NCBI GenBank assembly: GCA_028713895.1
Contig: JAQTNH010000001.1
Location: 822,610-886,609, forward strand
Direction of reading: 5' to 3'
DNA: 64,000 nucleotides
Origin: Candidatus Nanoarchaeia archaeon
GTDB lineage: Archaea > Nanobdellota > Nanobdellia > CSSed11-243R1
Under the pieces are notes generated by a model that worked only from the letters and a program-made list of their open reading frames with translations, searched no databases and had not been told where the DNA came from. Positions 27,664 through 37,450 of the stretch are shown piece by piece. Every line of letters begins with the position of its first letter. The first letter of the stretch is position 1. The translations under genes were made by a program, and so were the position numbers.

Positions 27664-28857
27664 ATGTTAATTGGAATTGTTGGCAAGCCTTCAAGCGGAA
27701 AATCAACTTTTTTCAAGGCAGCGACTCTGGCAGAGGTAGCTATTGCGCCATACCCGTTCACGACGATTGAGCCGAATGAGGGTGTGGGATATGTGCGCAT
27801 AAAGTGCGTTGAGGACTTTTTCAAGGTCAAGTGCATGCCAAAGCACGGGTTCTGCATTGACGGGCAGAGGTTTGTGCCTGTGCGCCTGCTGGATGTGGCT
27901 GGTTTAGTTCCAGGCGCGCATGAGGGAAAAGGGCTTGGAAACCAGTTCCTTGATGACTTGAATCCTGCAGATGTTCTTATCCATGTGGTTGATGCGGCAG
28001 GTGCGACAAATGAGAAAGGGGAAGCAGTGCCTGCAGGAACACATGACCCCTGCAAGGATGTTTTGTTCCTTGAAGAGGAGCTTAACCTTTGGTATGTCGG
28101 AGTGTTCAAGCGCGGGTGGCAGAAGTTCGCAAGAGTTCCGACTGAGAACAAGGAAAAAGCAATTGCTGCGCAGTTCTCTGGTCTGGGAGTCACAATTGAG
28201 ATGGTCAAGAAAGCGGTTGCGAAGCTGAACCTTGCTGATAAGAGTTTGAGAGACTGGAGCGAAGATAACGATGTAACAAAACTCGCAATTGAACTCCGCA
28301 TTCTCTCAAAGCCAATCATAATTGCCGCAAACAAAATGGATTTGTCAAGCGCAAAGGCAAATGTGGAACGAATGAAAAAACAGTTCCCAAACCACGTGAT
28401 AGTTCCGTGCTCAGCTGAAAGCGAGCTTGCGCTGCGCGAGGCTGCAAAAGCAGACATAATTAAATATATCCCAGGAGACAGCAAGTTCCAGATAATTCAT
28501 CCGGAAAAACTGAATGAAAAGCAGACAAAGGCACTTGAATTTGTCGAGAAAAAGATTCTTGGCGAGTGGGGCAAGACAGGGGTGCAGGACTGTTTGAACA
28601 CTGCTGTTTTTGACTTTTTGAAATACGTGCCTGTTTACACTGGAGGAATCGGGAAGCTCAGCGATGCAGAAGGAAGGATACTTCCGGACGTGTTTTTGAT
28701 GCCACCCGGGGCGACAGCATACAATTTTGCAGAGAAAATCCACAGCGACTTGGCAGCAGGCTTTATCAAGGCAATAAATGTGAAGACGCGCCAGGTTGTA
28801 GGCAGGGAGTACAAGCTGCAGACATGCGATGTTATAAACATAGTTTCATCCAAGTAA
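27664..28857 (+). CDS. YchF/Obg-type GTPase with C-terminal TGS domain
   Basis: GIVGKPSSGKSTFF, LLDVAGLVPGAHEGKGLGNQFLDDL, NKMD, C-terminal PPGATAYNFAEKIHSDL. Confidence 0.9.
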   Translation: MLIGIVGKPSSGKSTFFKAATLAEVAIAPYPFTTIEPNEGVGYVRIKCVEDFFKVKCMPKHGFCIDGQRFVPVRLLDVAGLVPGAHEGKGLGNQFLDDLNPADVLIHVVDAAGATNEKGEAVPAGTHDPCKDVLFLEEELNLWYVGVFKRGWQKFARVPTENKEKAIAAQFSGLGVTIEMVKKAVAKLNLADKSLRDWSEDNDVTKLAIELRILSKPIIIAANKMDLSSAKANVERMKKQFPNHVIVPCSAESELALREAAKADIIKYIPGDSKFQIIHPEKLNEKQTKALEFVEKKILGEWGKTGVQDCLNTAVFDFLKYVPVYTGGIGKLSDAEGRILPDVFLMPPGATAYNFAEKIHSDLAAGFIKAINVKTRQVVGREYKLQTCDVINIVSSK

Positions 28858-28898
28858 AAGTAACAATATTTATGAACCCCGTCACTTTCTGAATATAT

Positions 28899-29639
28899 AT
28901 GGTTGAGGTACTGAGCTTGATAGCCCAGATTTTGCTGGAAGGCGTAAATCTATTTATCTCGCCGATTTTCCACCTTGAAATGCTCTGGATTGTTATTCCT
29001 GTAATCCTTTCGTGGGTTTTTGCAGAATTTTTCCAGGAGAAGCTTGGCACTGACATGGGCAATGCAATCTCAAACGGAGTGGTTGCGCTCTGGGCAGGAA
29101 TCGACTGGACCCGCAATCTTATGTCGCAATTTTCAGGGTTCAGCATGGACTTTATTATGAAAGAGGGGCTGTGCGTTCTTTTGTTCATCTATGGAGCCCT
29201 GGTTGTTGTTTTGGGGCTGAAAGGCAAAGGAATTATAAAATATGTCGGCAGAATCAGGGAAGTCACATATCTCATACTTGCATTTACGCCTGTTGTTTAT
29301 GGTTACTATGAACTGAACCTTTTGACTCTTGCTGCAATTGCAGTGTACTTCCCGGTTTTCTACATAATCATTGAAATAATTGACAGGCTTACTCCAACGC
29401 CGGAGTGGGAAAAAGAGAGCAAAGACGAAGGGCTTGACCTGCCTAAAGACGAGCTCCAAACAGAACTTGGCACCGGGCTCGAAGGAGCAGATGTTTTTGG
29501 GGAGAAAAAGCCGGCGCAACAGGCTGTACAGCAACCAGCGCAGCAACAGGGTTACGCCTGTCCGACCTGCAGGGGACAACTTACTTACATCCCGCAGTAT
29601 CAGCGTTATTACTGCTATAACTGTAAAAAATATATATAA
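28899..29639 (+). CDS. Membrane protein with C-terminal zinc ribbon
   Basis: Several TM helices, C-terminal CPTCRGQLTYIPQYQRYYCYNCKKYI. Confidence 0.75.
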   Translation: MVEVLSLIAQILLEGVNLFISPIFHLEMLWIVIPVILSWVFAEFFQEKLGTDMGNAISNGVVALWAGIDWTRNLMSQFSGFSMDFIMKEGLCVLLFIYGALVVVLGLKGKGIIKYVGRIREVTYLILAFTPVVYGYYELNLLTLAAIAVYFPVFYIIIEIIDRLTPTPEWEKESKDEGLDLPKDELQTELGTGLEGADVFGEKKPAQQAVQQPAQQQGYACPTCRGQLTYIPQYQRYYCYNCKKYI

Positions 29640-30386
29640 CTATTTAATTAAGTTAAGAATAGCTTCTTTTCCGTCTTTAGCCAGAATCTTCATTTCATTA
29701 TACTTGCTTAACAAAACATCTTGCCTTGAGCTGAAATGAGTCCTTATTGTGTTTAATACGTATCCTTCATTTATCCTGGGCTCATTAAATACAAGGTTGT
29801 ATATCAAATCCTGGGCATCTTTTTGTCTGCCTGCAACCAAGCCATCCAATTTGGTCACAATCAAATCATTTATGTCAATTACGTTTGCTGTAACGCGCTG
29901 CTTTCCCTTGTAAGGAATATCTATTTCATGTGAACGCTTGACTATTTGGTTGTAATAATCCTTAGAGAAACCTGTCGCTTTCTCTATGTTGAAATTTATC
30001 CGTGCTTCCCCGTTCTGGCCCTTTGCGTATCTTAGTTTTCCTGAAAAGCAGTTGTCACTTTTTTCAGCACGGAACGAAACCTCGTATCCCCTGTTAGAAA
30101 TTTCAATAAGTGTGTTTCTGAAATCCTTTATTCCTTCGCGCCCATCCAGAATTTTGGATGCCATGTCTATGTCGTCTGTAGGCCTGAAATAAGGAGTAAC
30201 TTTTTTGGATAAGTCTTCCAAGGTTAAGCCATAATCCTTGTAAAGAGCATTTGCAATATTAAGCTGGGAAGCGGTTCCGCCCACTATAACGTAAGGCACT
30301 CTGCTGTCCTGGCTTGCTTCATCAATAAGATTGATGAGTCCGCCTAACTTTGGTTCAACTATCGTGAAACTCATTTTATCATTCAC
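29640..30386 (-). CDS. Nucleotidyltransferase-like protein (AbiEii-like)
   Basis: YVIVGGTASQLN..PTDDIDM..VIDINDLIVTKLDGLVAGRQKDAQDL. Confidence 0.65.
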   Translation of the reverse strand: MNDKMSFTIVEPKLGGLINLIDEASQDSRVPYVIVGGTASQLNIANALYKDYGLTLEDLSKKVTPYFRPTDDIDMASKILDGREGIKDFRNTLIEISNRGYEVSFRAEKSDNCFSGKLRYAKGQNGEARINFNIEKATGFSKDYYNQIVKRSHEIDIPYKGKQRVTANVIDINDLIVTKLDGLVAGRQKDAQDLIYNLVFNEPRINEGYVLNTIRTHFSSRQDVLLSKYNEMKILAKDGKEAILNLIK

Positions 30387-30431
30387 CCTTTACTATTACA
30401 TAGTGGTAAACTATACTTATAAATCTTTCTA

Positions 30432-30950
30432 TCAGAGCCTGGGCAGTATGATTTTCCCCTCTTCGCCATCTCCGAACTCCCCGTAAGAGCTCTCTTTGTA
30501 GAACATGGCTGTGACTGCCGCGAAAACAGCGTCTTTTTCATACTGGTTCTTGAGAATATTCATCATCCGCACGTTTGTAAGCTGCTTTGGCTCGCTGACA
30601 TTCAGGACCTTTTTTACAGAATCAAGATGGCACTCAATGAACTCGCATTCGTGGAGAACTGATGTTTTGATTTCAATTGCGCGCTTGATTTTCAGCTTGT
30701 TATCCCCCATGTTCTGCGGGTCAGGATTATAGCCCAGTGCGAGGAGCTCTTTTTCAGCTGCGCGGTAAGGATTTTCGCTCAAATGCAACGGAGTATCAAA
30801 GCAGACAACTTCAGGGTCAAAGCGCTCGATTATCTCCAGAATCTCAGGATTCTTGTAAACAGTAAAAGTGCGGATTTTGTTGTCCTCAATCGTGGCTATT
30901 CCTGTTGCATGCTCATCAGTTGCAGACAGGTTTATCCCAAGGACTTTCAT
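30432..30950 (-). CDS. DUF429-like protein (RNase H-like fold)
   Basis: KVLGINLSATDEHATGIA, VVCFDTPLHL; compact ORF. Confidence 0.5.
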   Translation of the reverse strand: MKVLGINLSATDEHATGIATIEDNKIRTFTVYKNPEILEIIERFDPEVVCFDTPLHLSENPYRAAEKELLALGYNPDPQNMGDNKLKIKRAIEIKTSVLHECEFIECHLDSVKKVLNVSEPKQLTNVRMMNILKNQYEKDAVFAAVTAMFYKESSYGEFGDGEEGKIILPRL

Positions 30951-31097
30951 TTATGGGCCTTCTTCCTCAATTAGCAAAATCTCGAGTTCTTCAGGACAGG
31001 AAGCTACTTGTTCCATGTCTTTTTTTTGCTGGAGATAATTCCATTCTAGGACAGCTTTGTACTCGTTACTGCCTATGTATGTTCCAACGCGTACCAT
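30951..31097 (-). CDS. Small protein, 48 aa
   Basis: tttggaggtttttATG SD; MVRVGTYIGSNEYKAVLEWNYLQQKKDMEQVASCPEELEILLIEEEGP, stop abuts next start. Confidence 0.55.
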   Translation of the reverse strand: MVRVGTYIGSNEYKAVLEWNYLQQKKDMEQVASCPEELEILLIEEEGP

Positions 31098-31130
31098 AAA
31101 AACCTCCAAAAAATGCCTTTTTATAAATCT

Positions 31131-31667
31131 TTAGAAAAATTCGTAGACAAACAAATCCTCAAAGCTGATGTGCTTTTTCTGGAGAAGATGGTGCCTGTAG
31201 CCTAAAGATGTTGCTTTTTCAAGGATTTTTTCAGGCTTTGAAAATGAGGAAAAAACCATAAGGATTTTGCCGGCTGGCTTGAGATGGGCTTTTGCCTGCT
31301 CGAGGAAGCGGAAAATTGTCTCGTAGCCGTGCTTGCCGCCGGTTGTGTCGATTTCCTTGTCATAGGGATGCTCGGGAAGGTATGGCGGATTGAAAGTAAT
31401 CATGTCGAACTTTTCAGAGGGCTTTATTGGGGAAAAAAGATCGCCATGGCGGAATTCAATGTTTTTGACATCCATGACCTCTGCCTGCTGTTTTGCGTAC
31501 TGAAGCGCATTCGGGTTCAGGTCAACAGCTATGACTTTCGCGGCGTTTTTAGAGGCTGCAATCGCCTGTATCCCTGTGCCTGTGCCGATGTCTAGAACGC
31601 TTCCTTTTGCAAACTCCTCAACCCATGCGCGCAGGAGATATGAGTCCTCTGCCGGCAAATAAACCAT
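31131..31667 (-). CDS. HemK/PrmC-like class I methyltransferase
   Basis: VLDIGTGTGIQAIAA and NPPYLPEHP motifs, N-terminal YLPAEDSYLL. Confidence 0.85.
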   Translation of the reverse strand: MVYLPAEDSYLLRAWVEEFAKGSVLDIGTGTGIQAIAASKNAAKVIAVDLNPNALQYAKQQAEVMDVKNIEFRHGDLFSPIKPSEKFDMITFNPPYLPEHPYDKEIDTTGGKHGYETIFRFLEQAKAHLKPAGKILMVFSSFSKPEKILEKATSLGYRHHLLQKKHISFEDLFVYEFF

Positions 31668-31735
31668 GCTGGATACTAACTTATTTAAATTAATAAAGTA
31701 TGTTTTTAATTACTAAATGACTAAAAGGTGATTGA

Positions 31736-32272
31736 ATGGGATTTTTTGCAGATTTATTCGGGGTATCCCCAAGGTCAATATCAGGTAAACTAGTCAAACT
31801 TGCTAATCTTAGTGATATGTTTGAAAGAAGGCTCAGGCACATAAGTGAAAGCGCTTCGCCAATCCTAAGCGGCGGAGAACATGATATGATGGAGCTTCTG
31901 TATAAAGAAATCCGAACCGTTCTTCCGCAGATTAATGCAGAACTGGTCAGGGTTGACAAATTGGAAAAAATAGCTGCAAACCCAAATCTGAATATAGTCT
32001 CTAAAAATGAGACTTTAGGTAAAATTGACATTCATGTTAACACAGCGCTTGCACTTACGGCAAAATTGACATCTTTTTCAGACAACCTTGTCAAGCTTGC
32101 TGAAGCAGTTGACAGGGATGTGCAAAGAAAAAAGTATTTTAACGAGGGTGAAAAGCAGAAAAGTGAACGCATGGCTGCCCGTTTCCTTGAAGAAGCGCAT
32201 AATTTCAATAATGAACTGCACACAGAAGTAAAACTCGAAAAAAAGCTTAGAAAAGAAGAGACCAAACGATAA
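31736..32272 (+). CDS. Hypothetical helical protein, 178 aa
   Basis: SD aaaggtgattga before ATG. Confidence 0.65.
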   Translation: MGFFADLFGVSPRSISGKLVKLANLSDMFERRLRHISESASPILSGGEHDMMELLYKEIRTVLPQINAELVRVDKLEKIAANPNLNIVSKNETLGKIDIHVNTALALTAKLTSFSDNLVKLAEAVDRDVQRKKYFNEGEKQKSERMAARFLEEAHNFNNELHTEVKLEKKLRKEETKR

Positions 32273-32348
32273 GTCTGGCCTGCAGAAAAGCTTATATACG
32301 CCACTTGCCTTATATATTCTACTTAAAAGTAGTGACAAAAGGTAGATT

Positions 32349-33014
32349 GTGATGTCTTCAAATATGGATGGGGTTGAAAGAGAATATATCAACAGCATAA
32401 AAGACGTTCTAGAAAGCCCTGGACTGAAGGACTACTACAGCTTGCTTGAGTCTTCTGTTAATGCCTTCCAAAAGTTCAGGACAAAAAATCCGGCTATCCC
32501 ACTTAAAGGTATTGACAAGGATATAGAAACAATAAACGCATGGGGCAAAGATTGGGACCAAAAGATAAAGGAAGCTCGTGAAAACGGGTGCAACCAGGAT
32601 GAACTTGATGATATGCGAAAAAAATTCAGGAACAGGCCAACAGCCGACATATACAAAACTGATATTTCTGAAGCGGATATTGACGAAATCGATTATTTGT
32701 ATGATAACGCAAAAGATTTTGGGGCTATAATTTGCTGCAGAACTGATGCAATAACAAGCCTGGAAAATATGATTGGTCCGGAAAGAATAGAACAGTTAGA
32801 CAAAACAAATGAACACGTTTTCGAGTATCATAATCTGAAAAGATGTGTTGACGCAAAAGAACGCCTTTGTTTAACGCTGCGCGTCAGTCTTGAAACGAGG
32901 CAGGATTTAAGTGCTGTTTACGAAAAGAGCAAACAGGACCCGCAGGAAAGGCTGGATGCAGAGAAAAATGAGAAGGCGCATGCTGCAGAAGAAACCGCAG
33001 CATACATCCGATAA
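32349..33014 (+). CDS. Hypothetical protein, 221 aa
   Basis: Long ORF with own TATA (cttatatacgcc) and palindrome-containing leader. Confidence 0.65.
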   Translation: MMSSNMDGVEREYINSIKDVLESPGLKDYYSLLESSVNAFQKFRTKNPAIPLKGIDKDIETINAWGKDWDQKIKEARENGCNQDELDDMRKKFRNRPTADIYKTDISEADIDEIDYLYDNAKDFGAIICCRTDAITSLENMIGPERIEQLDKTNEHVFEYHNLKRCVDAKERLCLTLRVSLETRQDLSAVYEKSKQDPQERLDAEKNEKAHAAEETAAYIR

Positions 33015-33051
33015 GAAACCTTAATTAACCAAGTCATTTTTAGAATTCTTT

Positions 33052-33612
33052 ATGTTTGAAGCGTTAACGCCAATCGCAGCAATGATTCTTGTGAGCTCTT
33101 CTGCCATAGTTGGCGCACTTGTATCTTTATTTACAAAGCTTGAGATGAGCCTTTACAGGCACCAGATTGAGAAATGGAGGGTTTTTGCAGGCTCGGTGCT
33201 TCTGCTTGCTGTCCTGATAATAAGTTTTAACATGATTTTCATTCCAGCGCTTGCAATAGGCATAGCTGCGGGGTTCCTGATATTCAAAAAAGACAGGGTG
33301 AACTACAACTGGATTGTTCTTGGAGCGCTGCTCGGGCTGGCATTGGCATTTAACAGCGCTCTCGGTTTCGCTGCTGCAATGCTTGTTTCGGTTTATAATT
33401 TCCTTTACGCGACTGTGCTGAACATACCGCTTGTTTTGAAGAAAAAGAAGTTTTTGAAAGCAAGGCTTGCCGAACAGATTGTGTTTCTGGCGGCAGCAGC
33501 CGCATCATACCTGCTGATGTTCTGGCAGCAGGGCAACCTGTCAGGATTTGCGCTGTATTTTGCAGCAGGGCTTCTGGTTGTATTATTAATAAAAGAAATA
33601 AAGCATATTTAG
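33052..33612 (+). CDS. Integral membrane protein
   Basis: Multiple hydrophobic helices, 186 aa. Confidence 0.65.
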   Translation: MFEALTPIAAMILVSSSAIVGALVSLFTKLEMSLYRHQIEKWRVFAGSVLLLAVLIISFNMIFIPALAIGIAAGFLIFKKDRVNYNWIVLGALLGLALAFNSALGFAAAMLVSVYNFLYATVLNIPLVLKKKKFLKARLAEQIVFLAAAAASYLLMFWQQGNLSGFALYFAAGLLVVLLIKEIKHI

Positions 33613-34019
33613 AGATGTTTTGAAAGTTCTGCCAGCGGATGCCCTTTGACTTTTACTTCAAATTCTTTGTAATGCCCGAATGGAGCCCGTGCAACCTTGA
33701 CACCCTTGCTTCTTGCAAAAGCTTCCATTTCACGGAGAACTGTAAGAGCAATTGCAGGGGTTGAAAGGTTGTTGCTAAGATGCGCATACGGGTAAATCAG
33801 GAGGCAGTCTGCCTTTACCTCTGCCATGTGCTTCTGAAGCAATGTAATCGCGTTTCTGCCGGTTTCAGGAGTGTCCTCTTTTTCAACTGTCACGAGCGCA
33901 ACAATTACATTTTCGAATCTGTGCTCCTCGCCAATGTCAGTTGGGTCAATGTCTGTGCGCAATGCAAGACGTGTCGCCCTGTACTTGAAGTAATCACAGT
34001 GCCACTGGAGCATTTGCAT
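33609..34019 (-). CDS. Stand-alone archaeal ThrRS editing (DTD-like) domain
   Basis: Resembles the N-terminal domain of archaeal ThrRS (WHCDYFKYRATRLAL..VALVTVEKEDTPE..LLIYPYAHLSNNLSTP..VKVARAPFGHYKEFEVKVKGHPLAELS). Confidence 0.8.
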   Translation of the reverse strand: MQMLQWHCDYFKYRATRLALRTDIDPTDIGEEHRFENVIVALVTVEKEDTPETGRNAITLLQKHMAEVKADCLLIYPYAHLSNNLSTPAIALTVLREMEAFARSKGVKVARAPFGHYKEFEVKVKGHPLAELSKHL

Positions 34020-34021
34020 GT

Positions 34022-35530
34022 TTACTGCCTCGCTACAAAGATAGGGCGTTTTGAAACGTATTTTGCAACAGGCAATAAGCCGGTTGGTTTTCCATGTGTT
34101 AACCCAGAAATTTCATTGATAATGTCTTTTACTGACATCTCTTCCTGAGTATCCTCTTTTGGCTTGCTTTTTGCCCTTATGACTACAGGAAGCTTTGTTG
34201 CTGCTGCTTCCTTGTCGCCTATCACTATAATATAGGGGACCCAAGCCATCTTTGCCTGGAAAACCTTCTTTCCAACGCCAATGCTTCTGTCGTCAACTCC
34301 AACCCTGATATTTGCGGCTTCGAGCTCCTTTGCTATTTTTTCAGCGTGTTCCATATGGCGGTCTGCAACAGGCATAATCCTTATCTGCTCAGGTGAAAGC
34401 CATACAGGAAGCATTGCTGCTTTGTCCTTCTGTTCTTCCATCCACGCTTTCTCAAGAAGGGCGTACATGTCCCTTTCAATTGCTCCGCTTGGCGAAAGAT
34501 GCAGTATAATCGGGTGTTTCTTTTTGCCGTCCTCGTCAATGAAGTTTATATCGTAACGCTCGGCATTCTCGACATCAAACTGGTCAGTGACCATGCCTGT
34601 TGCCTTGCCCATTGCGTCAATGAAATTGAATTCATACTTCATTGCAAAGTAAAAGAACCGCTTTTCCCACATTTCAAGTATTACTGGCTTGTTAAATCGC
34701 TTAACAAGAGCCATTGCAAGGTCCTTGTGCTCCTCGTAAAATTCCCGCACAAAACGTATTCCAAGCTCCATGTCATCCGGGAGCTTTAATCCAATGCCCT
34801 GTATTATGCTCCATGCCAAGTCGAACCTGCGGAGCATTTCTTCCTTTCCCTGTTCAAAATCCTTGACAAATGCATGGCAGTCAGGCATTGTGAAGGCGCG
34901 CAAGCGTTTTAATCCGCATAGCTCGCCTGACTGTTCAAGACGGAAGCTGTAGCGGGTAAGCTCGTAAAGCCTGACTGGCAGATTCTTATGCGAGATGCTC
35001 ATATCGTGCGCCATCAGGAACTGTCCAAAGCATGCTGCGAACCTGAGGAAATATTTCTTTTTGAGGGACTCGACAATATACTGCCGCGCAGGAAACCTGT
35101 GAAGATAGCTCTTCAATGCAGGGTGCTCGCAATCATACATTATCGGGGACTCAATTTCCATTGCGCCGTATTTTACAACCTCGTCTGAAACATAGCGCTC
35201 GAGCATTTTCTTTACAAAACGTCCGTTTGGATAGAACCTTAAATTTCCAGAGTCCGAACCTTTTTCAAAATCAACCATTTCGAGCTTGCGCATAAGTTCA
35301 ATGTGCGGCGGCTCTTTTTCGTAAACGCGGTTCTTTGCCATTTCGTACTGTGCAAATTTCTGAAGATTAGGATGTTTTTTGAAGTCGTATCCTGTGACTT
35401 TTCCGTCTGTTACAGAAAGCTCGTGCAGCTTTCCTTCTGTATCAAGAACATACCATTTTGATGTAAGAGTTTCCTCTGCCTTGAGAGCTTCGGATATTTC
35501 CCGCTTTTTTTCTTCTTTCTGTTCAGCCAT
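34022..35530 (-). CDS. thrS: Threonyl-tRNA synthetase, catalytic and anticodon-binding domains
   Basis: Class II motifs (RYSFRLEQSGELCGLKRLRAFTMPDCHAF; LHLSPSGAIERDMYALLE; anticodon-binding VGVDDRSIGVGKK). Confidence 0.9.
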   Translation of the reverse strand: MAEQKEEKKREISEALKAEETLTSKWYVLDTEGKLHELSVTDGKVTGYDFKKHPNLQKFAQYEMAKNRVYEKEPPHIELMRKLEMVDFEKGSDSGNLRFYPNGRFVKKMLERYVSDEVVKYGAMEIESPIMYDCEHPALKSYLHRFPARQYIVESLKKKYFLRFAACFGQFLMAHDMSISHKNLPVRLYELTRYSFRLEQSGELCGLKRLRAFTMPDCHAFVKDFEQGKEEMLRRFDLAWSIIQGIGLKLPDDMELGIRFVREFYEEHKDLAMALVKRFNKPVILEMWEKRFFYFAMKYEFNFIDAMGKATGMVTDQFDVENAERYDINFIDEDGKKKHPIILHLSPSGAIERDMYALLEKAWMEEQKDKAAMLPVWLSPEQIRIMPVADRHMEHAEKIAKELEAANIRVGVDDRSIGVGKKVFQAKMAWVPYIIVIGDKEAAATKLPVVIRAKSKPKEDTQEEMSVKDIINEISGLTHGKPTGLLPVAKYVSKRPIFVARQ

Positions 35531-35592
35531 TATTTCACCTATTTTGAACTATTTTAGTTACCTTTATTAGTCTTCTGATTTTTTAATAATTT

Positions 35593-36339
35593 ATGGATAT
35601 AAACATACTTTTGATGATAATCGGCGCCACACTTATTAGCGGCGTTCTTGGACTGAGCGGAGGATTGCTCCTGCTCCTCAGCAAAAAATTTGCAGAGAAA
35701 GTATCGCTGGGCTTGGTGAGCTTTGCAGCCGGAACTCTTTTGGCGGCAGCATTCTTTGATTTGATTCCAGAGACTTTTGAGGAAGCAGGAATCTCGATAC
35801 TGCCTTTTGTACTGATTGGATTGTGCGTATTCTATCTGCTTGAAAAATTTGTAATCTGGCACCACTGCCATGATGCGCATTGCGAGCACAAGAAGCTGAA
35901 ATTTTCAATAATAATCGGAGATACACTGCACAATTTCATTGACGGCGCGCTTATTGCATCCACATTCCTGATTGACTTTAATCTTGGGATAGTAACTGCA
36001 ATTGCGGTTCTTATACACGAAATACCACAGGAGATAGGAGACTTTGGAATCCTTCTGAGCACCAAAATGAAACGCGGGAAAATAATACTTTACAATGTTT
36101 TTTCTGCGCTGGTTTCAGTCATTGGCGCGATACTCACGTTCTTTTTCCTTGACTACGTGCAGGCATTTGTCCCGTATGTTGCAGCAATTGCAGCAGGCGG
36201 GTTCATCTACATTGCGGCAGCTGACCTGATTCCGGAGACGCACAAAGAATACAGCAGAACCAAAACAGTCCTTTACACACTTGTTTTCTTCGCAGGAATC
36301 GGGATAATGTATCTGCTGGGCTTGTGGCTTGGAGTATAA
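35593..36339 (+). CDS. ZIP-family metal transporter
   Basis: HNFIDGALIA and IHEIPQEIGDFGIL motifs, 8-TM-like. Confidence 0.85.
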   Translation: MDINILLMIIGATLISGVLGLSGGLLLLLSKKFAEKVSLGLVSFAAGTLLAAAFFDLIPETFEEAGISILPFVLIGLCVFYLLEKFVIWHHCHDAHCEHKKLKFSIIIGDTLHNFIDGALIASTFLIDFNLGIVTAIAVLIHEIPQEIGDFGILLSTKMKRGKIILYNVFSALVSVIGAILTFFFLDYVQAFVPYVAAIAAGGFIYIAAADLIPETHKEYSRTKTVLYTLVFFAGIGIMYLLGLWLGV

Positions 36340-36379
36340 AAAAGATAATTTAATAAGATAGGCTAGATTATCCTGAGTC

Positions 36380-37450
36380 ATGAACAAAAATATATTTGTT
36401 ATTTTTGCAATTCTAATGCTTGTAATACTTTGTTTGGGATGCGCCTCAAAAAATACTGAAAATGCACAAGAGCAGGTTCCAGAGGAGCAAACACCTGCTG
36501 AAGTGGAAGAAACTGCCCAGCCAGAGCAGGCAGCAGGAACTGGTGAACCTGATTTTGCAGTCACAATGAAAGACTGGACAAAAACAGAATGGGGCACCAC
36601 ATTGTTTTCAGACAACCACGTTTCAGGCAGTCCGCGGTTAGTTGAAGTTAACATGAAAGGCGAAATAGTCTGGAAGTATGACATTCCAAAAGAAGTTTCG
36701 CAGTACACAAACCCAGGATTCAGCGTGGAAGTCCTTCCGAATGATAATGTTTTGTTTGTTCTTCCAAGGAACGGAGTTTACGAGGTAAACAGGCAGGGAG
36801 AGACTGTATGGTCCTTCAAGGACGCGAAAGTTTCCCATGATGCAGACCGCCTTGCAAACGGGAACACCCTTGTGGCATTTGGAGCATACGACACGACTGC
36901 TGACAGCCAAGTCAGGGAGATTGACCCGAGCGGAAAAGTTGTCTGGTCATGGAAAGCAATTGACCACTTTAACACTTCAGAGTACACTTCAATCAGCGCA
37001 GAGGGATTTACCCATACAAATGCTGTTGAGCGCCTTGCGAACGGAGACACAATGATAAGCCTGCGAAACTTCAACTTCATAGTTGTAGTTGATAAGGACG
37101 GCAATGTTGTCAGGAAAATCGGAGAAGGCATTCTGACAGAGCAGCATGACCCTGTAATCCTTGATAACGGCAATACTTTGCTTGCAGACCATGGAAGGCC
37201 GCAGTCAATCATGGAGCTTGACAGCAACAACAATATTGTGTGGCAGTACATGCTCAAAGACCCCTCTGACTTTCCAGCGCGAGATGCGAACCTGCTTTCA
37301 AACGGCAATATCCTGGTGACAACTTCTAGGCGAATCTTTGAGATAACGCCTGACAAAGAAATCGTGTGGGAACTAAAGCTTACAACTGCAGCGTTCACAC
37401 AGCAGGAATCTGCCTCGTTGGGTTTCTTCAAAGCAGAGCGACTGATATGA
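36380..37450 (+). CDS. Lipoprotein with arylsulfotransferase-like beta-propeller
   Basis: Lipobox LCLGC; repeated LANGNTLVAFG, DNGNTLLADHGRPQSIMELDSNNNIVWQY. Confidence 0.7.
   Translation: MNKNIFVIFAILMLVILCLGCASKNTENAQEQVPEEQTPAEVEETAQPEQAAGTGEPDFAVTMKDWTKTEWGTTLFSDNHVSGSPRLVEVNMKGEIVWKYDIPKEVSQYTNPGFSVEVLPNDNVLFVLPRNGVYEVNRQGETVWSFKDAKVSHDADRLANGNTLVAFGAYDTTADSQVREIDPSGKVVWSWKAIDHFNTSEYTSISAEGFTHTNAVERLANGDTMISLRNFNFIVVVDKDGNVVRKIGEGILTEQHDPVILDNGNTLLADHGRPQSIMELDSNNNIVWQYMLKDPSDFPARDANLLSNGNILVTTSRRIFEITPDKEIVWELKLTTAAFTQQESASLGFFKAERLI

Noticed and set aside
27630-28484. N-terminal 285 residues of the 532-aa minus ORF
   Set aside because: Serine/phenylalanine-rich translation antisense to the YchF-type GTPase; real gene starts at MKIGAK (27629).
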